Source: a virus
Virus record (IMG/VR): IMGVR_UViG_3300023174_000764
Location: 1 to 20,209 of that record
DNA: 20,209 nucleotides
Reading direction: 5' to 3' (one strand)
The notes beneath the pieces are model-generated. The model did no database searches, was not told the DNA's origin, and saw only the letters and a list, made by a program, of their open reading frames with translations. Both the position numbers and the translations under genes were made by a program. Shown here piece after piece: positions 6,924 to 14,719 of this stretch; the first letter of the stretch is position 1; every line of letters begins with the position of its first letter.

Positions 6924-7775
6924 TTAAACAACTGCACCAACACGGGAGTTAGCAATGTAAGCATCACGGACTAAGATGATGCCACCAGCTGAACCATTAC
7001 TGGTACACACCAATCGCAAATACGGACGGGCCGTAGGTGCAATTGGAATCACAAACTGTCGTCCAAGATCCGACGTACGCACTTTAGTAAACTGCATAGT
7101 TGCAGTTCCGTTAGATGCAAAGGTGCCAGATACTAATTGTGAGTTATTCAAAATTGGTAAAGGCTGACCACTATATGGACGCAATGTAAATGTTGTTGTA
7201 GTTGGAACCGAAGCAACCTCTACAATTTGTCCAACAACAGGAGCAAGGAGGTAGTTAGCAGGACCATACGTACCAGTACCGATGTTGTTAACATACAAGA
7301 TGTCACCAACAGCAAAACTATGCGTACCACTAGTAAATACACCAGCTGTTGTAGCCGCCGATGTCGTTACAGCAGAACCAGCAGACACAGTAGTTGTTGG
7401 CACGTTAGTGTCAGCACTTCCAACTGTAACCCAGTTAGATAAGTCACTGGAAGCCTGAACACTAAATGTTTGCGATGTTACTGTAACGCAAACAGTTGCA
7501 TCTACAATAGCAAACAAATCATTACGACTGCTTTGTCCCGGAAGGACAATACCACCAACATCAGGTGTATCCTCAGCATACTGAGGACGACCAACAATTG
7601 ATGTTTTGCTCCAACCACCATACGCCAATGGGCACGACACGACGGAAGTAGCTGATGCACCCGGAGTAAATCCACCGTAATAAGAAGTTACTGAAGAACC
7701 CGGCGCACCAGCAATAGTAGATGCACCTAACGTACCCGCTCCAAAAAGGAACGATAATTTCATATCTCTAGCCAT
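6924..7775 (-). CDS. Capsid decoration-like (Bbp16-type) protein with inserted domain
   Basis: A 283-residue protein beginning MARDMKLSFLFGAG. The ATG at 7775 has AAGGGGG at a good distance and lies 11 bases after the capsid stop; a longer in-frame start at 7853 would run far into the capsid gene and is not favoured. Residues about 70-118 (LFAIVDATVCVTVTSQTFSVQ) and 225-283 (ending RPYLRLVCTSNGSAG and VRDAYI) resemble the strand order of Bbp16-like decoration proteins found just after the major capsid gene. Between them, residues about 122-200 form a likely inserted domain with HSFAVGDILYVNNIGTG and TTTTFTLRP, a pattern seen in modular phage structural proteins. It probably stabilises the capsid. 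Family resemblance is from memory and moderate. Confidence 0.68.
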   Translation of the reverse strand: MARDMKLSFLFGAGTLGASTIAGAPGSSVTSYYGGFTPGASATSVVSCPLAYGGWSKTSIVGRPQYAEDTPDVGGIVLPGQSSRNDLFAIVDATVCVTVTSQTFSVQASSDLSNWVTVGSADTNVPTTTVSAGSAVTTSAATTAGVFTSGTHSFAVGDILYVNNIGTGTYGPANYLLAPVVGQIVEVASVPTTTTFTLRPYSGQPLPILNNSQLVSGTFASNGTATMQFTKVRTSDLGRQFVIPIAPTARPYLRLVCTSNGSAGGIILVRDAYIANSRVGAVV

Positions 7776-7786
7776 AGTAATCCCCC

Positions 7787-8857
7787 TTATGCGATCTGTA
7801 CCGCAAGACGGCCAATAGAGCGAGTGTTCTGTGCCATAAGACCACAACCCCACTCAAACAGGACATTGTGCATGACACCATTTTCCTGCGACTTACCAAG
7901 GTATTCAGGCTTTAATGGCTTAGGCTGCCAGCCTTCAAGGTATCCCTTGCCGTAACGAACTGCATAAATTGTAGTTGCGTCAGCTACAGATACAGTAGAA
8001 CCAGCAGCGTTTAGCCACTGAACTGTGTTACCTGAACCACTTGGAATGACGGCAGTAGTACCATCAGACTTACGTCCAACAACACGAATCTTTGCACTCT
8101 TAAACATTTCAACTGGTCGGTCAAAGTTATCTTGAGTTACATCAAAACCAGAACCAAGACCCATAACACGAATAGCCATTTCAAAATGGCGCTTCGTCTG
8201 CTCGTTCATGTAAAGGACAATGCCGTCACCATCAGGTGAAGACATGTTGTCAAACAAGTTTTGAATATCATGCATTAAACGGTTTGCAGCACCAGAACCG
8301 GCAGTAGCAGAAGAAGCAGCTAAGATGTTTGAAAATGACAAGTTTGCCGTAGAAGCAATGTTCATGTCTGCTGCAATATCAAACTGCTGCCAGTTGTCAA
8401 GGCGATACTTTAGTCCGGGGAAACAGTCAGACGAGTTGCCAGCAACTAACGACGTTGGGTCGTTATTAACGAACTTGTCGTTAAAGTCGTAGCTGAAACC
8501 CTCCATAAACATTTGAACCTGAGCATCAACAGGATCAATAATTGCATCAGGCTGGTCAAGCAAAACATGGTCAACGGTAATCATGTTACGCATGATGAAC
8601 AACTGTTCTTCATACGACTTTGGCTTACCCTTAATTGCTTGTGGCTGTGCATTAATACCAGTCCACGTAGGAAGTGGAATACCGGAGTTGGTATAACGCA
8701 AACCAATCTGACGTAAGGATGGGGAAGTATAGAAAGGAATATCCTTTACTGCGTTCCACGTTTGATGAAGAGATTTTGTGATCTCCTTGACCATTGGATC
8801 ATTCGATAAAATCGCCTGATCAGCAAGAGTCAAAGCACCATTAAAGTCAATAGCCAT
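7787..8857 (-). CDS. Major capsid protein
   Basis: A 356-residue protein placed after portal and scaffold, where tailed phages encode the major capsid protein. It starts MAIDFNGALTLADQAILSND and contains a helical segment followed by PLPTWTGINAQPQAIKGKP, then a long helix region (LFIMRNMITVDHVLL) and later GDGIVLYMNEQTKRHFEMAI, which resembles the spine-to-A-domain region of HK97-fold proteins. The C-terminal part has AVRYGKGYLEGWQPKP. An AAGGAGG Shine-Dalgarno six bases before the ATG is the strongest in the window and fits the high expression expected of a coat protein. The HK97 fold is inferred from size, context and general look; I did not align it. Confidence 0.87.
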   Translation of the reverse strand: MAIDFNGALTLADQAILSNDPMVKEITKSLHQTWNAVKDIPFYTSPSLRQIGLRYTNSGIPLPTWTGINAQPQAIKGKPKSYEEQLFIMRNMITVDHVLLDQPDAIIDPVDAQVQMFMEGFSYDFNDKFVNNDPTSLVAGNSSDCFPGLKYRLDNWQQFDIAADMNIASTANLSFSNILAASSATAGSGAANRLMHDIQNLFDNMSSPDGDGIVLYMNEQTKRHFEMAIRVMGLGSGFDVTQDNFDRPVEMFKSAKIRVVGRKSDGTTAVIPSGSGNTVQWLNAAGSTVSVADATTIYAVRYGKGYLEGWQPKPLKPEYLGKSQENGVMHNVLFEWGCGLMAQNTRSIGRLAVQIA

Positions 8858-8869
8858 TTATGGCCTCCT

Positions 8870-9751
8870 TTACCGAATACCTAACATTCTTGAGAATATG
8901 CCACTTGAACTCTGGCGGACAGGTTCAGATTGGCGAACTACGGGAAGAGCTGAATCAGCTGTACTAATTGGAGTGGGAGCGCGTCGTTGTTTAGCAACCA
9001 TTTCTGCTAACTCTGGCACCATGCTTTCAATTAGGCCTTCGACTTGGCTATGAACTTGTTCGGCTGCCTCACGTGGTGACATACCTGCATTCATCAAGTT
9101 GTCAACCATTTGAGTAGCTCTTCGAGCGTATGGGAATTCTGTAAATGCAGCATTGCGTTGTTGCTGCTGCAGTACTCCATTTACTTGCTGATTTAGTTTG
9201 TCGTACCTATATTTTGTAATTTCAGCTTCGGCTTGCACTTCAGCTAAATGTGGATCAAGGTACTGATCAGTTTGAGCAGTTAACCATTTGTCGCGGATTT
9301 GTTGTTCGTACTGTTGTTCTTGTTGAGACTCAAGTGCTCTACGTACATCATCAGCTGAGTTAAAACCATTTTCCTCAAACTGCTTGATAACATCAGCCCA
9401 TTGGTCAAACTTAGATTGAACTTCGCGTCCAACTTTGGCTTGCTCGTTGACTTCCCTGAATCTTTCGTATGGAACAGCTTCAGGCTCAGCCCTACCTAAA
9501 TTATCTAATAGTCGCTGACGAACTTCTTCTTCGGCACTATATAGATCTAAAGCAGCAGACCACTCTTCGTCATAACCGTCATCACCATCGGCTTCTGTAG
9601 CTGTGTCATTTTCAGAATCGTTTAACGCCCAGTTCTGATTATCGTCAGTGGCGGCCTGACGTACATGATCAACAATTGCAGAACCAATACCTGTTTCGCC
9701 CGGTGCCGCTGCTGGTGAGTCAGCGGTTCGCATCACCATCTCTTCGGACAT
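8870..9751 (-). CDS. Capsid scaffolding protein
   Basis: A 293-residue, highly charged and helical protein between portal and major capsid genes. Residues 30-75 are strongly acidic (TEADGDDGYDEEW). Residues 93-104 carry VPYERFREVNEQ, a motif type common in phage scaffolds ahead of the coiled coil. Residues 105-255 are a Gln/Glu-rich coiled coil (LESQQEQQYEQQIRDKWL). The end is Pro/Ser-rich and finishes in SSGIFSRMLGIR, a small basic-hydrophobic helix of the kind scaffolds use to dock on coat protein. The protein guides procapsid assembly and is then removed. The ATG at 9751 directly abuts the portal stop (TAA ATG). No protease domain is visible. Confidence 0.82.
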   Translation of the reverse strand: MSEEMVMRTADSPAAAPGETGIGSAIVDHVRQAATDDNQNWALNDSENDTATEADGDDGYDEEWSAALDLYSAEEEVRQRLLDNLGRAEPEAVPYERFREVNEQAKVGREVQSKFDQWADVIKQFEENGFNSADDVRRALESQQEQQYEQQIRDKWLTAQTDQYLDPHLAEVQAEAEITKYRYDKLNQQVNGVLQQQQRNAAFTEFPYARRATQMVDNLMNAGMSPREAAEQVHSQVEGLIESMVPELAEMVAKQRRAPTPISTADSALPVVRQSEPVRQSSSGIFSRMLGIR

Positions 9752-12118
9752 TTACAATATACCCTCATCTTGTTGCATTGTGCCAACGTCTTGCATTGGC
9801 ATCGATTCTTCCATAGGCATAGAGCCACCCTGTTGCCGTTGCATAATTGCTTGGCGAGCACTTTCTGGATTAAACATTTCCTCTTCAGGTTGTTCTTCTT
9901 CCATAGGTGGCATAGGTGGCCGTAACTGTGATTCCATCTCGCCCATCATCCCACTCGTGCTATCTAAACCAGATGGCATGCCACCTAATTCATCTTGCGA
10001 TTCAAGACCAGCCTTTGCTGTCAACAGTGTAATATCTGCCTCTAGCTTTGCCTGTATCTCTGCACGTTTCTTCGCAATATCTATTTCAGCCTTTGCTTGC
10101 TCAGCTTCCATATTAAATGTTGGCTGTTGTTGCTGTTGAGCCTGTGCTTGCATTTGCATCTGCGCTTGCATCATTTCTTGTTGTTGAACTTGAGCTTGTT
10201 TAATTTTGTTCTGCTGTTGTTCAAGGTGGTCAAGAATCTTAGATGACTCAGGCATATTCACCAACTCAATAAACAACTTGTTGGTGTCAGGATCAGCCGG
10301 GTCTCCAAAAATACCCATCTGTCGTAATGTTGCATACTTTTGCAATCGTGCTTCTGGCCCATCATCCATTGCAGATCCGGGAACATACACAATGCGATAC
10401 TGCCCACCACTGCGGATTGCATCAAATCGCATTACCCCTTGTTTCTGTTGATCCTTTGGAGCATTGTCTTCTTGCATATTTCCTACAAACGGAACAATAG
10501 CAAACTGCTGGACTAACGAAACTTCCCACTCTTTAATTTTGTAGTTACTAATTTCAATGTCTGCACGTACGTAGCTATGTTGTGTATTGTCAGCCTTTTG
10601 CAATAAACGTACAGCTTCAGCTGGTGTACCCGCTTGTGCCATACCTTGACTTACGTCATGCAGGCCTGCTACATCTGCCATATCTTTTTCAATAAATTGA
10701 AGTACTGGAAAGATGTCACTACCAACACCGGGCGCTCGCACAATTTGCGGAGGTTGCGATCCGCGATCATAGTAGATCTTTCGGTAAATACGATTGACAT
10801 CATCAATTGTGTCACTCTTATTGTCAAATGCATCAGCGCCAATTTTACTTAGGCGCTCAACCATAATGTAGTCTTTTTGACCCTCAAACTGCTCAAGTAA
10901 CTTGGACCAAAGGCGGTTATACATCAACTGCAGCTGAGTTAAGTCAAACCCAAGGCTATAGCCATAAGGGGTTCCCGCACGAGGCTGCCATCGCAAGGGA
11001 ATAAACGGAAACGCATCACGCTTCTCGTATGGCCAGATACCAGCATAAAGAAGTTGTGAGTTTGTAGAAACTATGTAACGACCCTTTGGATAAAGAGCAC
11101 TAGGCTTTTCCCAATACTCGTACACAGTTGCAGCATGTTTTCTTGCATCGTAACTTGATTGTCTGGCTGGTGTTGGATTGGTGTATCCGAATCCGCTTCC
11201 TGCCGCGCCATCAAGATAATTGTCCACATAACTAGCATTGTTTCCGGTGAGTGCATCTGCTTTTACTCGCTTTCCGATCTCGCCGTATGAGTCAACAAAC
11301 CAACTCAAAGGCTTAACCATTGCATGTATCAACCAGCGCACGTCATCGTCTTGCTTAGCTGTAGGATCTAAATAAACATCAAAGGCAGGAAGGATTTGCT
11401 CAACAACATCACCAGCTTCAAATTGCTTGTGACCAACAACGTCCTTACCAGAAGAATCATAGAGTGGAACAACCTGACTCTTATTACTGTCCCAAAATAC
11501 TTTTAAATAGCTTGTACCGCAAACGCATGCCCATCTAACACGTTCTTTGAGTTGCGTTTCTCGACCAAACTTTTTGGCATAATGCTTAATAATATAATTT
11601 GCTTCATCTGCTGCTTGGCGATCACGATCATTTTCAGATAATGGAACAGCACTTGCGTCTGGACTACCTTGAGTTAACTTACCAACCACTCCATCAATTA
11701 ATGGCCTCATCTTATTTACAACTACATATCGAGTAGGCTCTTTATGGTTCTGTAACTTCACTAAATTACGAGCATTGCTGTTAATGCGAAACCACTGTCG
11801 TCCTTCAAAAAACGCGACAGATAGCGCCCACTCAGTTTCCATTTCTTGCCTAGCTCGCTGTGCAGTTTCAAATTGATTTTTTACAAAATCACAAACCTTC
11901 ATTGCTTCTGCAGGAGTTTCAGACGGTAGTACTTCCCAGTCTTTTTCTTCTTGATCTAAATTTAAATTTTCTGATTCATTTAATTTTGGATTTGTAAGTT
12001 TTTGAGCACCAAGTGTTCCTTCATGTTCCGGAACTTGAAATGCAGTCATCTGTGGTTTTTGCCCACCACCGCGTAACATGTTTGCCAGTTTGCTTGGATC
12101 AATAAGTGATTTCCTCAT
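9752..12118 (-). CDS. Portal protein, P22-type long portal
   Basis: A 788-residue portal, the dodecameric gate for DNA entry at one capsid vertex. The first part after residue 70 has a helix followed by EWALSVAFFEGRQWFRI, VVVNKMRPLIDGVVGKL and NDRDRQAADEANYIIKH, all typical of P22-type portals. A stem/clip region includes LQLMYNRLWSKLLEQFEGQ. The C-terminal 150 residues are a Gln/Met-rich coiled coil (QVQQQEMMQAQMQMQAQAQQ) followed by an acidic, Met/Pro-rich tail likely to be disordered or barrel-like. I choose ATG at 12118 because GGAG sits seven bases upstream and the ATG overlaps the preceding small gene as ATGA; a TTG at 12124 would be only a few bases from the GGAG. Length agrees with long P22-like portals. 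Confidence 0.88.
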   Translation of the reverse strand: MRKSLIDPSKLANMLRGGGQKPQMTAFQVPEHEGTLGAQKLTNPKLNESENLNLDQEEKDWEVLPSETPAEAMKVCDFVKNQFETAQRARQEMETEWALSVAFFEGRQWFRINSNARNLVKLQNHKEPTRYVVVNKMRPLIDGVVGKLTQGSPDASAVPLSENDRDRQAADEANYIIKHYAKKFGRETQLKERVRWACVCGTSYLKVFWDSNKSQVVPLYDSSGKDVVGHKQFEAGDVVEQILPAFDVYLDPTAKQDDDVRWLIHAMVKPLSWFVDSYGEIGKRVKADALTGNNASYVDNYLDGAAGSGFGYTNPTPARQSSYDARKHAATVYEYWEKPSALYPKGRYIVSTNSQLLYAGIWPYEKRDAFPFIPLRWQPRAGTPYGYSLGFDLTQLQLMYNRLWSKLLEQFEGQKDYIMVERLSKIGADAFDNKSDTIDDVNRIYRKIYYDRGSQPPQIVRAPGVGSDIFPVLQFIEKDMADVAGLHDVSQGMAQAGTPAEAVRLLQKADNTQHSYVRADIEISNYKIKEWEVSLVQQFAIVPFVGNMQEDNAPKDQQKQGVMRFDAIRSGGQYRIVYVPGSAMDDGPEARLQKYATLRQMGIFGDPADPDTNKLFIELVNMPESSKILDHLEQQQNKIKQAQVQQQEMMQAQMQMQAQAQQQQQPTFNMEAEQAKAEIDIAKKRAEIQAKLEADITLLTAKAGLESQDELGGMPSGLDSTSGMMGEMESQLRPPMPPMEEEQPEEEMFNPESARQAIMQRQQGGSMPMEESMPMQDVGTMQQDEGIL

Positions 12119-12252
12119 AACCAATCTCCAGTCTTGTTAATTTCCTTGATTATTTTTTCCACTCGTTGATCTTTCAATTCTTTAAGCACTTCATACATCC
12201 ATACCAATGTAAGAATTCCAAATAAAGCCTCAACAACGTCACGGACTTGCAT
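12115..12252 (-). CDS. Small membrane-type protein between terminase and portal, 45 aa
   Basis: A short gene that exactly fills the gap between large terminase and portal. Its ATG at 12252 overlaps the terminase stop (TAATG) and its TGA overlaps the portal ATG (ATGA). The protein is MQVRDVVEALFGILTLVWMYEVLKE and then a charged helix with QRVEKIIKEINKTGDWL. Residues about 6-20 are hydrophobic and the rest is amphipathic and charged, so it may sit on the membrane with one short N-terminal helix, or it may be a small helical assembly factor. No family is recognised. The double overlap, the fit to the spacing and a frame open across the whole gap support coding. Confidence 0.63.
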   Translation of the reverse strand: MQVRDVVEALFGILTLVWMYEVLKELKDQRVEKIIKEINKTGDWL

Positions 12253-13991
12253 TAGATCCAATCCTTTTGCGCGTTATTACTCATCCAGCTTGGCAGATTT
12301 TCCTGATTGCGAATTCGTTCCGATCTAATCTCAGGACATTCTACTGGATATTTCCTCCACATTGCCCCATACCTCATGCTGTCAATGGCGTGATCATGTT
12401 TTGTGCCATTGTCAATTTCATCTGGATCACGTGGAGATGCCATTGTTTTTTCTAACTGTTTGATAATATTTGGGCATTTGTTTCTAACTATTTGGAGTTT
12501 AGATCTACGTTTCCCTGCAACAAATTCAGACGCATCAAGTAATTCTTTCATTTGTGCCCAGCCAGCTTTTCTGTCTTTAACTGCACGGACACATGGTAGT
12601 CCCATGTTCCACCAAATCTCGACTGGGTATTCACCAATTCGTTCTTCAATTTTTGCAGGAGGAAAAGTGTTTGCCCAGTCAAAAGCAATAGCTTCTAGTT
12701 TTGTTGCCCATTGATTGCGCTCTTTTGAAACACACTTTGCTAGTTCAAACTGCTCTAACATCTTTGCAACATTAGTTGCTTGACTTGAACTAACGTGACC
12801 TGCCTCATACCATTCAGATAACAAATACACATTCTCGCGTTCGTCAGATGCAAACAGTATCGTACAAGCTGGAGCACCCGTACCGTAGTCATGACTTGCC
12901 CAGAATCTCCACCAAGGTTGAATTTCAACATGGTCAACCACATGCCATGGGTTACCCTCATTATCATATTCTCGAAATTGTGGAAAGAATCTACCGCCAA
13001 CGCCAACATCATGCTGACATTCTCGTAAAAACGATGTTAATCCAAACGTATCAATTTCATCTTGGCAGACCTCAATATTTTTGTGCTTCCAAGCTGGCGT
13101 CCCACCTGTAATTTTGTAACCAACACGACCATTGTCTCGTTCACATGGCGTATATGTAAGATCCCAGATAGCTGGAACTTTAGGTGATTGAATACGATTT
13201 TGTAGCATATCAATCTCACCTGATAAGGTTCTAGTCATAACGCTATTACTATGAATGGCATTTTGTACAAAAATAACTGCGCAGTCAATACTTCTGGCTG
13301 GAAGAATTGTAGCAGTCATTGTTTTTATTTTTTTCTCCACGCGATCAACAGAGTCATCAAGCTCATCAATGTCGTCAAAAATAATGATGTCAGGACGTAA
13401 GTGGTCAAGCTTAACACCACGAGCACCAGTGTCCAAACCGAACGCAAGAACATTAAAGCCATTGGAGGTGCGTAACTTACTTGCACTCCATCCCTTTGAA
13501 AATCCATATTGGTTTACCGCTCGCTCAATACCACATTTTTCCATTGCACTTGCAATATCGTTTACGTGCCTATTTGCTGCATCTTGTGTGTGGCAAACAT
13601 ATAAAGCAAAGCGCCTTGTAGCCTTAACTGCTAATCGTGAAATGATAAGTTCAACGGTAGTTGATTTACCACCACCTCGAAACCAACATTCAATCAACGC
13701 TGGCGCGGATGCACCGGGGGTTAACTTTTCAGCCCATTCCCATGCTCGTATGTGATGTTCTGCTAAATCTGCATTAGCGGAATGCCTTGCATAAGACTTT
13801 AACCAGTGCTTGTAATCTAGTTCGGCTCCGGCTATAGGAATAGCTTTACCGCTATCAAAGTCACCTAGTTGTAATGTAGTTCCTAATTCATCTTCAAGTG
13901 CTTGTAATAAGCTAACTGATAATGACTTACCGCTTTGCATAAAAGGCTTTAACTTACGTGGAGTTAGTGATTTACCAATATTAGTTTTCAT
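12252..13991 (-). CDS. terL: Terminase large subunit (ATPase-nuclease)
   Basis: A 579-residue packaging motor. The ATPase domain carries a Walker A-like RGGGKST at about 105-111 and a Walker B with IIIFDDIDE at about 203-210. The adenine-binding and coupling region lies between (YVCHTQDAANRHVNDI). The C-terminal RNase H-like nuclease domain begins near 365, with the first acidic residue in ASHDYGTGAP, a second in AIAFDWAN (about 438) and a third in KHDHAIDSMRYG (about 531-541), the usual metal-binding trio. It cuts concatemers and drives DNA into the procapsid through the portal. The ATG at 13991 is preceded by GAGG at six to seven bases; a TTG one codon upstream is possible. It overlaps the small terminase-like gene by 11 bases. 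Confidence 0.92.
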   Translation of the reverse strand: MKTNIGKSLTPRKLKPFMQSGKSLSVSLLQALEDELGTTLQLGDFDSGKAIPIAGAELDYKHWLKSYARHSANADLAEHHIRAWEWAEKLTPGASAPALIECWFRGGGKSTTVELIISRLAVKATRRFALYVCHTQDAANRHVNDIASAMEKCGIERAVNQYGFSKGWSASKLRTSNGFNVLAFGLDTGARGVKLDHLRPDIIIFDDIDELDDSVDRVEKKIKTMTATILPARSIDCAVIFVQNAIHSNSVMTRTLSGEIDMLQNRIQSPKVPAIWDLTYTPCERDNGRVGYKITGGTPAWKHKNIEVCQDEIDTFGLTSFLRECQHDVGVGGRFFPQFREYDNEGNPWHVVDHVEIQPWWRFWASHDYGTGAPACTILFASDERENVYLLSEWYEAGHVSSSQATNVAKMLEQFELAKCVSKERNQWATKLEAIAFDWANTFPPAKIEERIGEYPVEIWWNMGLPCVRAVKDRKAGWAQMKELLDASEFVAGKRRSKLQIVRNKCPNIIKQLEKTMASPRDPDEIDNGTKHDHAIDSMRYGAMWRKYPVECPEIRSERIRNQENLPSWMSNNAQKDWI

Positions 13992-14697
13992 CAACTACCT
14001 CAGCATCTATAACGTCATCTTCTTGATATTGACGTAGCAACTGTCCAATTCCTGTTTTGATTGCGCTCATCTCTTCCGCGTCTTTAACACTTTTTTTGAT
14101 TACACCTAAAACCTGCATAATCAAACTGTAGGCTTGATCAACTTCTAAGATATAGGATTTACTTTGCAGCATTTTTTGTTCAGTCTCTACAATAAATGCT
14201 CGTTGCCGAATCAAATCAATCAAAGAATCAGATGCTGCTGTTGCATCTGCTCCATCACGAACAGATGTATCTAAATGATCAATGAGCTTGGTCACCTCAT
14301 CAAAATTTGAGCTTTTCCATTCGGCTTTTAATGCTTTAACTAAACCTTTAATTTCAATGTAGTGTTCAGTTGTTATGCCTTCTGTAATTGCCTCTGCCCG
14401 TACGTCAAGTAAAGCAGTGATATAAGCAGCATCATCTTTCAGTGACCACAACTCTGGGTCATCACGTAGTTCTCGAATACGTGTTAATAATTTTGGTGCT
14501 ACTGAAGCAAACCTTTCGCGGTTCATTCCAGACAGCCCAGTTTTAAATGTAGGTGAATTTATATTTCGTGTTGCTTTTGATACGTGAAAACCACATAAGG
14601 TATGCCCGTCCATTGCATTTCTCTTACACTGGCTCTTTTCGCCATGTCTGGTAAAAGTAGCAACGCACCTTTGATTTACCTTCTGTAATTCATTCAT
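13981..14697 (-). CDS. Terminase small subunit-like protein with N-terminal Cys/His motif
   Basis: A 238-residue protein directly upstream of and overlapping the large terminase. The N-terminus has C11, C24, C35 and H38 in RCVATFTRHG..SQCKRNAMDGHTLCGFH, a zinc-ribbon-like 'C..G..CKR..G..C..H' pattern seen at the start of many phage small terminases and related proteins. The rest is helical (PKLLTRIRELRDD, ALLDVRAEAITEG, a region near 150-190 with QRAFIVETEQKML) with an acidic C-terminal tail (DDVIDAEVVDEN). The small subunit recognises phage DNA and regulates the motor. Assignment rests on the motif plus gene order. The ATG at 14697 has no Shine-Dalgarno; instead a 13-base box lies nine bases upstream, shared with the regulator gene at 19985. 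Confidence 0.75.
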   Translation of the reverse strand: MNELQKVNQRCVATFTRHGEKSQCKRNAMDGHTLCGFHVSKATRNINSPTFKTGLSGMNRERFASVAPKLLTRIRELRDDPELWSLKDDAAYITALLDVRAEAITEGITTEHYIEIKGLVKALKAEWKSSNFDEVTKLIDHLDTSVRDGADATAASDSLIDLIRQRAFIVETEQKMLQSKSYILEVDQAYSLIMQVLGVIKKSVKDAEEMSAIKTGIGQLLRQYQEDDVIDAEVVDEN

Positions 14698-14706
14698 ACT
14701 TTAGCA

Positions 14707-14719
14707 TACTGTAAGTAAT
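14707..14719 (-). promoter_or_regulatory. Putative operator/promoter box upstream of small terminase gene
   Basis: Read on the minus strand, ATTACTTACAGTA begins at the last base of the upstream stop codon and ends nine bases before the ATG at 14697. The same 13 bases stand nine bases before the ATG at 19985. The core TACT-TAC-AGTA is an inverted repeat. It almost fills the 21-base gap, the largest inside the operon, and TACAGT could also serve as a -10 element. Function is inferred from the repeat and spacing only. Confidence 0.5.

Noticed and set aside
7776-7853. In-frame 26-codon extension of the decoration-like gene into the capsid gene
   Set aside because: The ATG at 7775 has a good ribosome site and normal spacing. 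The extension reads an out-of-frame copy of the capsid end, and no slippery sequence was seen that would suggest a programmed frameshift.
9780-10139. Plus-strand frame of 119 codons rich in Ser, Ile and Cys
   Set aside because: It is the complement of the low-complexity Gln/Met/Glu tail of the portal, which easily leaves long open frames.
10130-10230. Repetitive TTG/TGC-rich stretch that could pass for a DNA repeat
   Set aside because: It is codon-level low complexity encoding the Gln/Met-rich portal tail, not a separate repeat element.
13255-13755. Plus-strand frame of 166 codons
   Set aside because: It lies opposite the large terminase ATPase domain, whose Walker motifs prove the minus-strand reading.
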